A stretch of DNA of 64,000 nt from Theobroma cacao (taxonomy: Eukaryota; Streptophyta; Magnoliopsida; Malvales; Malvaceae), in contig NC_030850.1 of the NCBI RefSeq assembly GCF_000208745.1, positions 1,048,393 to 1,112,392 on the forward strand, read 5' to 3'. Shown here piece by piece: positions 50,397 to 61,507 of the stretch (within the stretch, counting starts at the first letter, position 1; each line of letters starts with the position of its first letter). The position numbers and the translations under genes are program-made. The notes under the pieces were generated by a model. It was not told the DNA's origin. It did not search any database and saw only the letters and a program-made list of their open reading frames with translations.

Positions 50397-53300
50397 GTAA
50401 TTTCATTAAGAGTAATTTTATCCAACTTGGTTAAAAATAGTTGAAATTATAAAGAGGGTTATTTTTGAAAACATCTTATCTATAAGGGTTATTTTTAAAA
50501 ATGCCTTTTCAGCATATTATACATACGTATATCTTATACATATATATATATAATTATTTAAAAAATTTTAAATAAAAATTTATAATTTTATATCTTATGA
50601 TGTTGATTTGATATATTATAATAAATAATAATATGACATATTAATGCAATATGATAATATGATCAAATTACATTTTTCAACCTTTATCTCTATATCACGT
50701 AAGCGTCACATGGATATAAAATGATAAAAAATATTTTTATTAATTATAATTAATCAATTATTAATAATAAAAATTTATTTGATTTTAAATAAAAATGCAG
50801 AGGCTTCATTGAAATTAATAAAAAAATAAAAATTTATTTAACTTTTTAAAAATAATTTAAGATTTTTTTTGAATATTATGCTATATATATATATGAATAA
50901 AAATCTTTTGTCTCATTTACTGATGCACCGTTTGGTGCATTTCTTTCCATGATTTTATGTCACGGTACTAGCTTTATGTTATTATTTTAACATTAAAACC
51001 TTAAATCTTAAACCCTAATATGAAAAATTTAAGAAACACATAACACAAAATTATAAAAAAATACCAAATGAGATAGAACGTTTCTGTTTATATATATATA
51101 TATATATTTCAATTTTTCACGGTAGTATTACTTTTTTTTTTGTTTTGACAGTTACCATTCATGCATAAATATTTTCTCTCATAAAATAGTACTAACAATA
51201 ATAACACAACAATAAAAGATTCATATATTTTTTAGGTGAATTAAATTAGGGACATAAATAGGTTGTACAAACTTTAGGTTAAGGCGCAAACATGTATTTT
51301 TTTAAAATTATTCATCATGTCAACAGTTCACATTTTGAATAACATAAGTGATAAATTATCAATGTTTAAACTCCAAAACCTCTTATTATATAAATGACCA
51401 AACTAATCAATGAATTGAATAACTTCCTCGTCGATAAAATTCACACCTATTTATATGACTACATACTTGATACAAAGCAAATACAAAATATACAAACTTA
51501 GTTCCCATTCTAAAATTAACCTATTTAATTGTCACCAAAATGTTAAAATCCCCTTTGCTTAACAAAACTCAAAGTCCATATTACCTTCTTCTAATTCTTG
51601 TTTACCTTCTCCTATTAACTTGTGGGTTTTTCTCCTAGTGCATTCTTGATATTTCTCATTATCGACCAACTACAAAGATTAAAGAATGTACTAGTTAGTT
51701 GTAGGATACATAAAAAAAATGATTAATATTTGATGCATTGATAATATATGATTTTTGTATACGATCAAACTATCAAATTCTAACACCTCATTAATGAAAT
51801 ATTATTTTGGGAAAAATAAAATGTTAATAAAATTCTAAAATTGCATCTAGCTTTAATATTTATTTTTTATTTTTTAAAAAATAATATTTTATTAATGAAG
51901 TATCAAGATTTAGTAGCCTAATATTATATAAAAGTTATAAACTGTCATTGTATTAAATTAAAAAAAAATTAATATTTGATGTATTAACCATGTATAACTT
52001 CTATAAATGATTAGGTTACCAAATCTTGATATTTAAAATATTATTTTAAAAAATAAAAAATTAATAAGATTCAAAATGATTTTAAGTTTTAATATTAACA
52101 TTTTATTTCTTTTAAAATAATATTTTATTAATAAAATGTTAAAATTTGATGATTTGATTATGTATATAAACACTATACATCACATCAAATATTTTTCTTA
52201 AAAAATTAATAAGATTCAAAATGATTTTAAGTTTATTAGCTTTTTTGTACAAGGACATGAATGAGTAGGGTGTAGGCACACCCCCTAGGGCTCTGCCCAT
52301 ATCCAGGCTCTTCTCACATCTCAGATCTCAATCATGTCCTATGTCTTGACAAAGCTTTTCCTCTTCTTTTTCTGAGCTCCTATGTCAAGTTCTCTCCTCA
52401 GCTTCGAATCCTAGGGGTGCAATGGCATGGCCTACTTCTTCCCATTTTCCTCTCTTTAAATCCAATTCCCGAGGGCCAAATCAGATGGTTTGCGACCAAT
52501 CAAGAGGATTTCGTTTTTCAGCTTTTAATCCTTGAACAAATTTTTTCTTAGTACTCACAAAGATTGCACCCATTCATGTCTTATAATAAACATTCTTCTT
52601 TATTAAATTTCCTACCAACAACATATATCAGTAAAAAGTAAAAATAAAATAAAATAGTTTAACAGATTTATATTCGTACATAAAATTTATAAATTAAATA
52701 TTATTATCTCGGTCAAATTTTTATTTTTTATAATTTTAAATGATAATATATAAATGTTATATACTTACTATACATTAACCGTAATTTAATCGAATTTTGT
52801 TTGTTTTTCCTTTATTAGCTAAACGTGAGTAAATGCTTTACCTACCCAAGTAAAGATCAATTACAGCAGCCTTGTCAATGCTTTCCTCTGTTTCTTTCAA
52901 TGGGTGTAGTCGTATATGAAACAGGCTGTTTGAAGGTAGCTAGGGCAGAAACTTTGGTCGTGGGCAATGAATTATCTTTATCAGGGATAAGTCAAATTGA
53001 GTCGGATTGATGATTTAAAAATGTTAAATGCGATTTGAATAAAATGATTTGATTCAATTAGTCTATTAAATTTAAAAAGTCTGATTCAATTGATTTATTT
53101 GATATTTTTATTTTAAAAATTTTGAATTGAATTAACTAAAATATTAAATTAATATTATATATTATTTTTAATTTTATATAAAATATATTTTGTTATTAAT
53201 TTTCATTTCATTTTTTATAATTATGAATAAAGTTAATAAATTTTAATATTATAATTTATCAAAATAAAATAAAATTTTGATTCTTTTAGTCCAAAATCGA

Positions 53301-54413
53301 ACCAATCAAATTAATTGGATAATTGATTCGATTGATATTTTTTTTATATTTGGTTGATTCTGATTGATTTTTTAAAAATATTTTGTCCATTTAATTCTTA
53401 TGTATGATAGATCAAACCAATTGAATCGTCCAATTATTCAATCCTAATTTTTATTATATATAATATATATTAATACAAGGAATTAACTAATCTACTATAA
53501 AAAAAATTCTTCTTGTTTGAAATTGTAATTATTTTATTAATTTTGCGTCTATTTTTTAGTGTCAACACAATATACATGGGTATAGGACAAAAGTCCTGGT
53601 TGATTTGGAAACTCAAACTTCAAAGGAATGAAATATATATTTCTTTTCTTTCCAAATTGAATATATAGCACATAGATAAAAAATTTTAATTATTATTTAA
53701 ATTTTAAAATATAAAAATTTGCATCTAATTTCAAAATTTTGTTAACATAATATAAGTATGAATTCGAGATTCATTTTTTTTTCAATTTAAATAGTGATTA
53801 ATTAAGTTAATCATTTGCTTAATGGGAAATTTAATTATACCTATAATGATTGACGAAAATTATCATATTTATTCATTATATTTATCGAATTTGTAAATAA
53901 AAATTCTAATTCTGCTTAGAATGATTTTCATTAAAAGTGAATAATTAATAAATTAGTAGTATAAAATTTCAATTATATATAATTTTGAAATATTGTCTTT
54001 CAATTAATAGACTTTCATTTATAAATAATTTATTTTAAATTTTAAAAAATATTTGTACTATATATATAAATTATTATTTAAATATTAATAAAACAATAAA
54101 TATTCACCGTGGCAAAAAAAATTAGTATTTTGACAATGAAAATATTACTGAATTAGTTAAACACAGGGCCAATTCCACAGGTTGGGTGCCAGCATTTCTT
54201 CAATGCGGTAACACCAGAGTTTGCGAGTTGTCCATGAGGACTGTTTAGTCCCAAAAAAGGGGAGCAGACGGAAAAAGCCATCTGTCCTAGAGTTTAGGTG
54301 GCTGAAGTATTAAATTATCAATCAGCAATAACTATGAGCAGGGTCAAGAAGGGAAGGGGCAAGTTGCTTTTAAAAGTTTCATACCAGAGAAGCAAAGTGA
54401 AGGTATATCAGCA
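50397..54413. other. AT-rich intergenic region
   Basis: No gene seen. It holds (TA)n runs (50885-50893, 51092-51108), and near-duplicated AT-rich phrases at 51720-52200 (an AAATATTATTTT... TTAATAAGATTCAAAATGATTTTAAG motif twice, near 52068 and 52206). A degenerate repeat rich in TTGATT/AATCAA phrases lies at about 52990-53460. A more balanced island lies at 52240-52560 without a recognisable gene. Confidence 0.55.
52990..53460. repeat. Degenerate A/T-rich dispersed repeat
   Basis: Phrases such as GATTGATTC, AATTGATT, CGAACCAATC and their complements recur in both orientations. It is similar in character to the block at 18460-18860. Confidence 0.35.
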
Positions 54414-56880
54414 ATGGAAGGAAGCATAGCAGGGTTAAGGGAAACCTTCAAAAGTGGAAGAACTAGAAGTGTGGCGTGGAGGAAGAACCAGCTCAAGGCT
54501 GTGATTGACCTGATAAATGAAAACGAGCAGACCATTTATAAGGTACTCCATCAGGATCTTGGAAAGGATCCAGCTGAATCATACAGAGATGAGGTGAGTG
54601 CATATGTATATATGGATTTATCAGCTAATTTCGTTCAATCCAAGTTGCGTTTGATTGCTAATTTTCATTGCAGATGGGAGTTATACTGAAATCAGCCAAC
54701 TATGCTTTGAGCTGTCTGGACAAGTGGGTGGCACCTAAGAAGGTTTTCTGCTCTCTGATCTCTTTCTTTTTCCCTACGTTTAATTTCTCCTGGAAGTGGC
54801 TGGAACCATGCCAATACTTTGCCTTTTTCTTTTTGTTTGTTTCGGTCCAGGCTGAGTTGCCATTGGTTTTCTTTCCTGCAAAAGGGGAGGTGCTGCCTGA
54901 ACCAGTTGGCGTAGTTCTCATATTCTCGTCTTGGAACTTCCCCATCAGTGAGTTCAGCCAAAACCTGAGAAGCCTGTTTTAATTCTGAATTCTGTATCCT
55001 GATGTTGCACCCTGCGGAAGATGGAATATCTATAGTATTGAGATCAATTTGCTCTTCTTCCTAAATCGACGAATCCTGCAAGCAGCCCAGGAAACATCAA
55101 TTAATCGCACTTTAGTTCAGTTAGATCTAGCTTATGCTTGTCTCTTCCCAGTTTCCACTCGAAACCAAGGATCTCTAAACTGATGGAAATGCCTTAATAT
55201 TCTCATATGTTGTTCTTGATGCAGCGTTGGCATTGGACCCATTGATCGGAGCAATCTCTGCAGGAAACGCAGTGGTGCTAAAACCTTCAGAACTGGCCCC
55301 GGCGTGCTCGTCTTTTTTCATTGAAACTATTCCTCTTTATTTGGACAACAAAGCCGTTAAGGTCATCGGCGGTGGAGCAGATGTTGGTGAAAGACTGCTT
55401 GAGCTGAAATGGGACAAGATATTCTTCACTGGTAACCTTACTTGCATAAATGTATTTCTTTTATGGATGATTTGAATCTCAGATAACATCTGCTTTTTAT
55501 CAATTGTCTTCAGGGAGTCCACAAGTGGGCCGATTGGTTATGACTGCAGCTGCCAGGCATCTGACGCCAGTTACTTTAGAACTTGGTGGAAAGTGCCCTG
55601 CTGTTGTAGACGCCTTCTCCAGCCATTCAAAAACAAAGGTTCTTTTGTCTGATTACAAGAATTAATGCTTTGAACAAATGTTAATGTCTATTCAGAGGGA
55701 AAATGGTTCGACGTTCTAAATTTGCTTCTGTCACTCTGGTGTCAAGGTGATTGCTAAAAGAATCGCAGGGGGGAAGTGGGGGCTCTGCAGCGGACAAGCT
55801 TGCATCGCTGTAGATTACTTGCTTGTGGAAGAGAAATTTGCCTCTACTCTGGTATTCACCATCAAAATTTTGATGGAAAATGGGATTCGAATGTCGATTT
55901 GAATTCATAGATTTTTCGTCTGTTTCAGATTGAGCTATTAAAGAAGAACATCAAGAGATTCTTTGGTGGAAACCTTGGAGACTTGAAATGCGTCTCCAGA
56001 ATTGTGAACAAGCATCACTTTGAAAGAATCTATCATCTTTTAAAAGATCCCCATGTTGCGTCCTCAATTGTTCATGGAGGTTCCGTTGATGAAGAAAGAC
56101 TGTAATTTCTCTGCATCTTTGAATTTCCAAGGCATTTATTTATTTATTTATCTTTTTCATGTTCATAGACAAGGCTTCATGCGGATCTTTGATTCATCAA
56201 TGAACTAATTAACAGGGTTATTGAGCCAACAATCTTGTTAGATCCCCCACTTGATTCTGAGATCATGACTGAAGAAATCTTTGGTCCATTGCTTCCCATA
56301 ATCACAGTGAGAGATTCTCAACCCTATTTTATTGTTTCTTCCTGCAAACTATCTGTTTTGTTCAGGAAAAATCCTGAAAAACAGTTGCCATTCTTGTATA
56401 GCTGAAGAACATTGAAGAAAGCATCGACTTCATCAACTCTAGGCCTAAGCCTCTTGTTATCTATGCTTTCACCGAGGATGGAACCTTCAAGAAACGAATT
56501 CTATCAGAAACATCCTCAGGAACTGTAACATTCAACGATGTCATGGTTCAAGTATTGCTCTGCTTCTCCTCAAACTTCTCTTACATATTCATCATGCAGA
56601 TAAATTGAAGCTTGTTCAATGTGTTAAAAATGTTTTGCAGTTTGTATGTGATTCGCTACCATTTGGAGGAGCTGGCCAAAGTGGCTTCGGAAGGTACCAT
56701 GGGAAGTATTCTTTTGATACTTTCAGCCATGAAAAAGCTGTACTGCACAGAGCCTTCTTTCCTGAATTGGAACCAAGATATCCTCCATGGAATGATTTCA
56801 AGCTCCGGTTCATCAAATTAGCTTACAGGTTCGACTACTTCGGACTAATCCTCCTCCTACTAGGGTTGAAAAAGCCATAG
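54414..56880 (+). CDS. ALDH3F1: Aldehyde dehydrogenase family 3 member F1-like
   Basis: Ten exons (54414-54593, 54674-54742, 54851-54947, 55225-55431, 55514-55638, 55747-55851, 55929-56101, 56216-56306, 56402-56551, 56641-56880), all with GT-AG borders, join to 478 residues, the normal family length. The enzyme oxidises aldehydes to acids with NAD(P)+. Visible landmarks are WNFPI and LKPSELAP of the cofactor site, FFTGSPQVGR, the catalytic glutamate block TLELGGKCP, the catalytic cysteine in [19 protein letters not shown], and [19 protein letters not shown]. The C-terminus ([16 protein letters not shown]) is hydrophobic, as in plant family 3 members. It has no transit peptide, in keeping with the cytosolic ALDH3F1. 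The gene looks intact. Family assignment is sure; F1 rather than H1 or I1 rests on remembered sequence. Confidence 0.95.
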
Positions 56881-58008
56881 TTGAAAATAACAGTTCCCGG
56901 GCCTGCTCTGTTGCCTATATCCTTTATTAATCAAGTATGGTAGAAGGATTCAATAATGCCTGTTTGCATGAATGTGAAATGTTTGGTTCTTGTCAGATCT
57001 TCCTGAACCACAAACAGGACAGGTTTTGTTGTTATATTGGAACCAAACCTGAGCATATTTCAATTAAGTTTCAACCCACACCTTATCTCAAGTATGTGGC
57101 CTGGGAATCCATTGGGCAATTACTTTTTACAGTGAGATTAAATGCAAATATCAAACTAAATTAATTACCTAACCTAACCTAACCTAACCTACATCTGCCT
57201 TCTAAGTTTCAAGGACGATTTCTGGCTGCGTGTTGTTTGAAATTCAGATAGTAGCAGTAGCATCATAGTACATGCCTATCAATTCTAATTATTAAAAGTC
57301 TTCTTCCCATCATGATAGGGAACTGTTAACCTTATCTTCTTGACATTAAATGAAAAAATGTTTTTTTTTTAAATAATAATCTAACTAACTTTAATCCTTA
57401 TCTATATGCATCTGAATTTCGTTACGGATTTTGCTATCTGTATTTCCTTAATAATTTTATTAACGAATGCCCTAATGACACTCTTTAAAATTATTGTGTT
57501 AGGGTCCGGCTAACACATGGTTAAACACTTATTAAATTCATACAACAACATTGTAGTATTCGCATATCAATTTTAATAATCCAAAGTCTACAAATTCTTT
57601 TCTATTTTTTTCAATTTTACATTATTTAGGAAAATATTAATCAGTGCTTTCTTATATTAAATGAAAAAAATATTTTAATTGTAATCATATTAGGTCGGAT
57701 TGACTGTGCCTACTATCTCAATAAGATTAATTATTATTTTATTTTTTAAAAATATTTTTTGATTTAATACAGAGTCCAATAACCCAAAAAACACTATCTA
57801 AACCAATAAACAGCTGCCACCTGTAACCTTAGCCATCTGGCAAGGGGTAGGAGAAATAGAAACGTTTAAATTTTCCTCTCGCGGTTCTTGACAGTCAATA
57901 CAGAATAAATTCGAAGCTGTCCCACGCCCAAAAAAGCTGGCGTCGCTCCTTCCGCGAACCCCTACAGACCAATCACGGCTGACCAAATTCAATAACTCCC
58001 GAACCCAT
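56881..58008. other. Intergenic, ALDH3F1 3' region to the UPF0651 gene
   Basis: The left part is 3' UTR and trailer. A pentanucleotide run (ACCTA)5 lies at 57167-57190. The rest is AT-rich up to a GC-richer promoter from about 57.8 kb. Confidence 0.55.
57167..57190. repeat. (ACCTA)5 microsatellite
   Basis: Five perfect CCTAA-type pentamers. It differs from the plant telomere unit CCCTAAA, so I treat it as a simple repeat. Confidence 0.85.
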
Positions 58009-58380
58009 GTGGGCTCGCCGCCCATGAGACACCCGACTCCGACCCTTCGATTTGTCTCCTCCAATATAATCACCATCAACAGCCACATAACTCAAGATCC
58101 ACGCCGGCTCCTTCTCGTCAGCGGCTGCTTTCAATCAAAATCCATGGCCACCGAGAACGGTTTATCGAAAGCGTCGTCGGCGATAGAGGACACCGGCGAC
58201 GATAAGAAAAAAGGAGACGAAGAAGAATTAGAGAAGAAATTGCCGCCTCCACCGGAGAAGCCCGAGCCTGGGGATTGTTGCGGGAGTGGATGCGTGCGGT
58301 GCGTTTGGGATGTGTACTATGAGGAGCTCGAGGCTTACAATAAGCTTCGCGAATCGGATTCCAAGGCGCCCAAATCTTAA
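58009..58380 (+). CDS. Small oxidoreductase-like domain protein (UPF0651 type)
   Basis: This single exon has 123 codons. The C-terminal half carries the family signature: EKPEPGDCCGSGCVRCVWDV, then YYEELEAYNKL. This is the oxidoreductase-like N-terminal domain with its CCGxGCxxC cysteines, shared with animal and fungal mitochondrial proteins. Between them and the N-terminus is an acidic/lysine-rich linker and a PPPPEKP stretch. Two starts are possible: 58009, whose extra 45 residues are rich in Arg, Ser and hydroxylated residues and free of acidic ones until late, like a mitochondrial targeting peptide; or 58144 (MATENG), which would give a 78-residue cytosolic form. The cysteines suggest metal or redox binding, but the biochemical role is not established. 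Confidence 0.8.
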   Translation: MGSPPMRHPTPTLRFVSSNIITINSHITQDPRRLLLVSGCFQSKSMATENGLSKASSAIEDTGDDKKKGDEEELEKKLPPPPEKPEPGDCCGSGCVRCVWDVYYEELEAYNKLRESDSKAPKS

Positions 58381-58998
58381 GTCATCTTAAATTTTTATTT
58401 TGTTGTTGTTTTAATTTGGTGAATAAATTCATGGCAAACAGAAGAAGAAAATTATTATTTGTTCTCGAATTTCTTGAAATTATTTTATTAATATAAAATC
58501 ATTAAATGTAGGACTACTTTTTAGCACAAAATTAATATCGATTTCAATCATCAAAAAAAGTATTATCCAAATCAATTTCATTTTAAATATTGGATTTTTA
58601 ACTCCATAAAATTTGACTTATACATATCAATAATCGAAAAATATAAATATATGCACGCCATTCTTTTTCCGTTTTTGAAATAAATCACTTTTAAATAATA
58701 ATTATTAAAAATTGACCCGTTCTCCGATAAAGAGTATTACGATACATACGAATACGAGTTTTCTAATCGGACTTGTACATGGATATCGTTCCTTTTTGGG
58801 TCAAAAAACTCCAAGCCTGCTAAGCCCAATGGGCTAACTATAGCCTCAAATTGGCTGGGCCTTGGCCCATAAAACATAGATGAAACGGTCAAACTCAAGC
58901 TCGTCGACTATCAACTGATCAGAAACCTCGCGATCAATCGGTTCCGAGTTACAAGCTCCGAATCCAAGACTTCCGTCGGAAGAAGAACGTGGGAAAGG
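58381..58998. other. Short intergenic, UPF0651 gene to glutaredoxin
   Basis: AT-rich 3' region, then a GC-richer stretch from 58.8 kb that is presumably the glutaredoxin promoter and 5' UTR. No other gene seen. Confidence 0.55.
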
Positions 58999-59827
58999 AT
59001 GACGCGGTCGAGGTTTATCCTGACGATATTTGGGACGGTCGTGGTGTTGCTGTTAGCCGGAAATGCTCTAAGGCAAGCTAAAGCCAACAATTCAGCTTCC
59101 GCCTTTGTCCAAAACACCATCTTCTCTCACAAGATCGTCATTTTCTCCAAGTCCTATTGCCCGTAAGTTGTTTTTATTTTTTCCTCTTTTCCTTCTTTCA
59201 CATTTCCGGTTTTATTTGGACCATTTCATATTCATAATTTAGAATCAGGGCATCGTGTTTATCGATTGTAATTAATCTTATGCCGCTTTAAACCCCATTT
59301 TTCTTGTTGGGTATGTCTTCAAAAGTAGAATTGAAACTTGAACTCTTTTGGTATTTTGTGTATTGGATTCTACGATGGGTTGGTCTCAATTCTGTTGCTT
59401 TGCCCTGTTCTTAGGTATTGCTTTCGTGCCAAGCGCATATTCAGTGAGCTAAGTGAGAAACCTTATGTTGTAGAGCTTGATCTCCGAGGTATCTATGCGT
59501 TATCTGCTTCTGCTGAGTTTTTCCGGTGAATACGTACGAAAAGAGCGATTCTAAATGACGCTTTGACTTGTTGAATTTTTGTTTTAGATGATGGAGGTAA
59601 AATCCAGTATGTCCTTCTGGATTTGGTCGGTCGAAGCACTGTCCCACAAGTGTTTGTGAAAGGCAAGCATATTGGAGGCTCTGATGGTTAGCTACATAGC
59701 TTTCATAACTTTTGGTTTTCCATTAATTCGAGTTCATTTTCCTCATTTATTTGTTTGTGACTACTTTGTAGATCTAAAGGATGCAGTCCACAGTGGTAAA
59801 TTGCAAAAGCTTCTAGCTGCAAGTTAA
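58999..59827 (+). CDS. GRXC3: CPYC glutaredoxin with N-terminal signal anchor (GRXC3-like)
   Basis: Four exons (58999-59162, 59415-59488, 59588-59686, 59772-59827) join in frame to 130 residues. A hydrophobic N-terminus ([19 protein letters not shown]) marks entry to the secretory pathway, as in plant GRXC3/C4. The thioredoxin fold follows with the active site [13 protein letters not shown] (the dithiol CPYC site spans the exon 1-2 junction), then VVELDLR, the cis-proline motif [18 protein letters not shown], and LQKLLAAS. It would reduce disulfides and glutathione mixed disulfides using glutathione. All glutathione-binding residues that I can place are present. Intron positions are those of CPYC glutaredoxin genes. 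Confidence 0.93.
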
Positions 59828-60400
59828 TGAGCTAACAGATAAAAGAGGAATTCTGCGTGCGGATTAGAGAATCATCTTAGGGTTGTGAATTAAGTAAGTT
59901 CACCGCAAGATTATATTGAATGCTCCAGGATACTGGCACTCCTTGTTGATGTTAGTCTTGATTCTCTTCATCCTTATGGAAGATGTGGTTCAAGTCTTAA
60001 GTTCGTTGTAGATGCAGTTTGGGAGAGGGAGCAATGATTTAGTTTAGTTTTCACTAGAATCTATACTTTGTTTAGTTTAGTTTTCACTAAAACCTATACT
60101 TTGTCAATGGATCTATCGGCAATTTTGTGTTTCTCCATATGGTAAATGTAACTGTTCTTTCTTCTGAAATGAATTCGAAACAAGTGAAATGTGAACATGA
60201 TTTTCCATGTAATTTTCAAAGAAAATGTCTTAATTATTCATTGAAGATGTAATTTGAGGACTGCAACCAGTGTGGTTGGCATTGGTATGCATTGACAGAT
60301 AAAAAGAAGTCACCAAAAGTATGGTGTCCAGAGTCCTTTTCATGCATGCTGTTTCTTGTCAAAATTGGTTGTTAGGAGAAGGTTATGATATATAACAAGT
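59828..60400. other. Glutaredoxin 3' region
   Basis: Contains 3' UTR sequence with an imperfect direct repeat (TTTAGTTTAGTTTTCACTA at 60038 and 60068). No further gene before the transporter pseudogene. Confidence 0.55.
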
Positions 60401-61056
60401 CTAGCTTATGCTATTGTCTGTGCACAATCATCCATGTTTTTCACTAAGCAAGGGTCGACCATGGATAGAGCAATCTCGAGCTTCAAGATACCTGCTTCTT
60501 CACTTCAATGCTTCATCAGTCTTACCATCATTCTCTTCATTCCTCTCTAAGATCGTGCCTTTGCTCCTATTGATACTATAACACAAAAACCCTCTGGTAT
60601 CTGCAGAGAATTGGAAGTGGTATGTTTTTATCAGCTATGTCCATGAAAGTAGTTGATCTAGTTTAAATGAAAAAGCAAAAATCTTCTCAAGAGTATGGCC
60701 TGGTGGATTTGCCAAATGCTATGGTTCCGATGACTGTGTGGTAGCTGCTTCCTTGACATATCTTGTTTGGTGTCTCAGATGTTTTCACCACGGTTGGTCT
60801 GCAAGAATTCTTCTATGATCAAGTTCCAAATGAGTTGACGAGCACTGGTCTGTCTCGTTACCTAATCTTCAGAGCAGGCAACTTTCTTATCCCTGTTATA
60901 GACAAATCAAGTGGTAATAAGGGTAGAAAAAGCTGGTTTGCTGATAATCTTCATCAAGTACATCTTGATTACTTTTACTGGCTGTTTGCTTGGTTGAATG
61001 TCTGCCTACATGTCCTTATGACACGTTGTGTTAGGATCAGTATTGATGAATTGTAA
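60401..61056 (+). pseudogene. NRT1/PTR (NPF5-type) transporter pseudogene, C-terminal half only
   Basis: The reading frame matches successive pieces of NPF/PTR proton-coupled nitrate/peptide transporters: YAIVCAQSSMFFTKQGSTMD (from 60404), FKIPASSLQCFISLTIILF, QRIGSGMFLSA (in another frame), EYGLVDLPNAMVPM, and from 60763 FGVSDVFTTVGLQEFFYDQ, VPNELTSTGL and HLDYFYWL. It is broken by an in-frame TAA at 60548, a frame change before QRIGSGMF, missing sequence between that block and EYGLVDL, and a TAG and TGA in the stretch just before 60763. The first half (N-terminal membrane helices and the ExxER motif) is absent. Homology ends near 61010. It cannot encode a transporter. It lies between two intact genes, so it is a dead dispersed copy. 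Confidence 0.85.
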
Positions 61057-61507
61057 ATTTGTTATTAAGTTCATATTATAATTATTCATAAAGCTAATGC
61101 CAACAGAAATGTTGTCTACTTGTATATATTTTTGGTTATATTTCTTCTGGTTTCTCGATTTTTCCTAATCTCTCTCTTCGTGTTTTCCCCAATCATTCTT
61201 TCATGATTCTCCCTCTTTATTTGTTTATTTATTTTTGTTTAACTTAAGATTAGTCTAAACAAAATTTTAAAAAAAAACCTGTAAAAAATACCAAAAATAA
61301 AAAAATACATAGTGGCACAAAGAACAAATCATGTATTCATAAAAGTATAATCGTCACGAAATAAATCTCTTAAAAAGGAATTACCCTTAATTTAAGAAAA
61401 AATAAAAAAAAAATACCAAGTTTCAAGTTACAGCATTTCTCTATGATATCATGTATGCTTCATTGTTTTACATCCCTTAAAACAACAATAGCAGAAAGGT
61501 TTTCTTT
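61057..61507. other. Short AT-rich interval
   Basis: No gene. The right part is the likely 3' UTR of the minus-strand methyltransferase gene. Confidence 0.6.
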
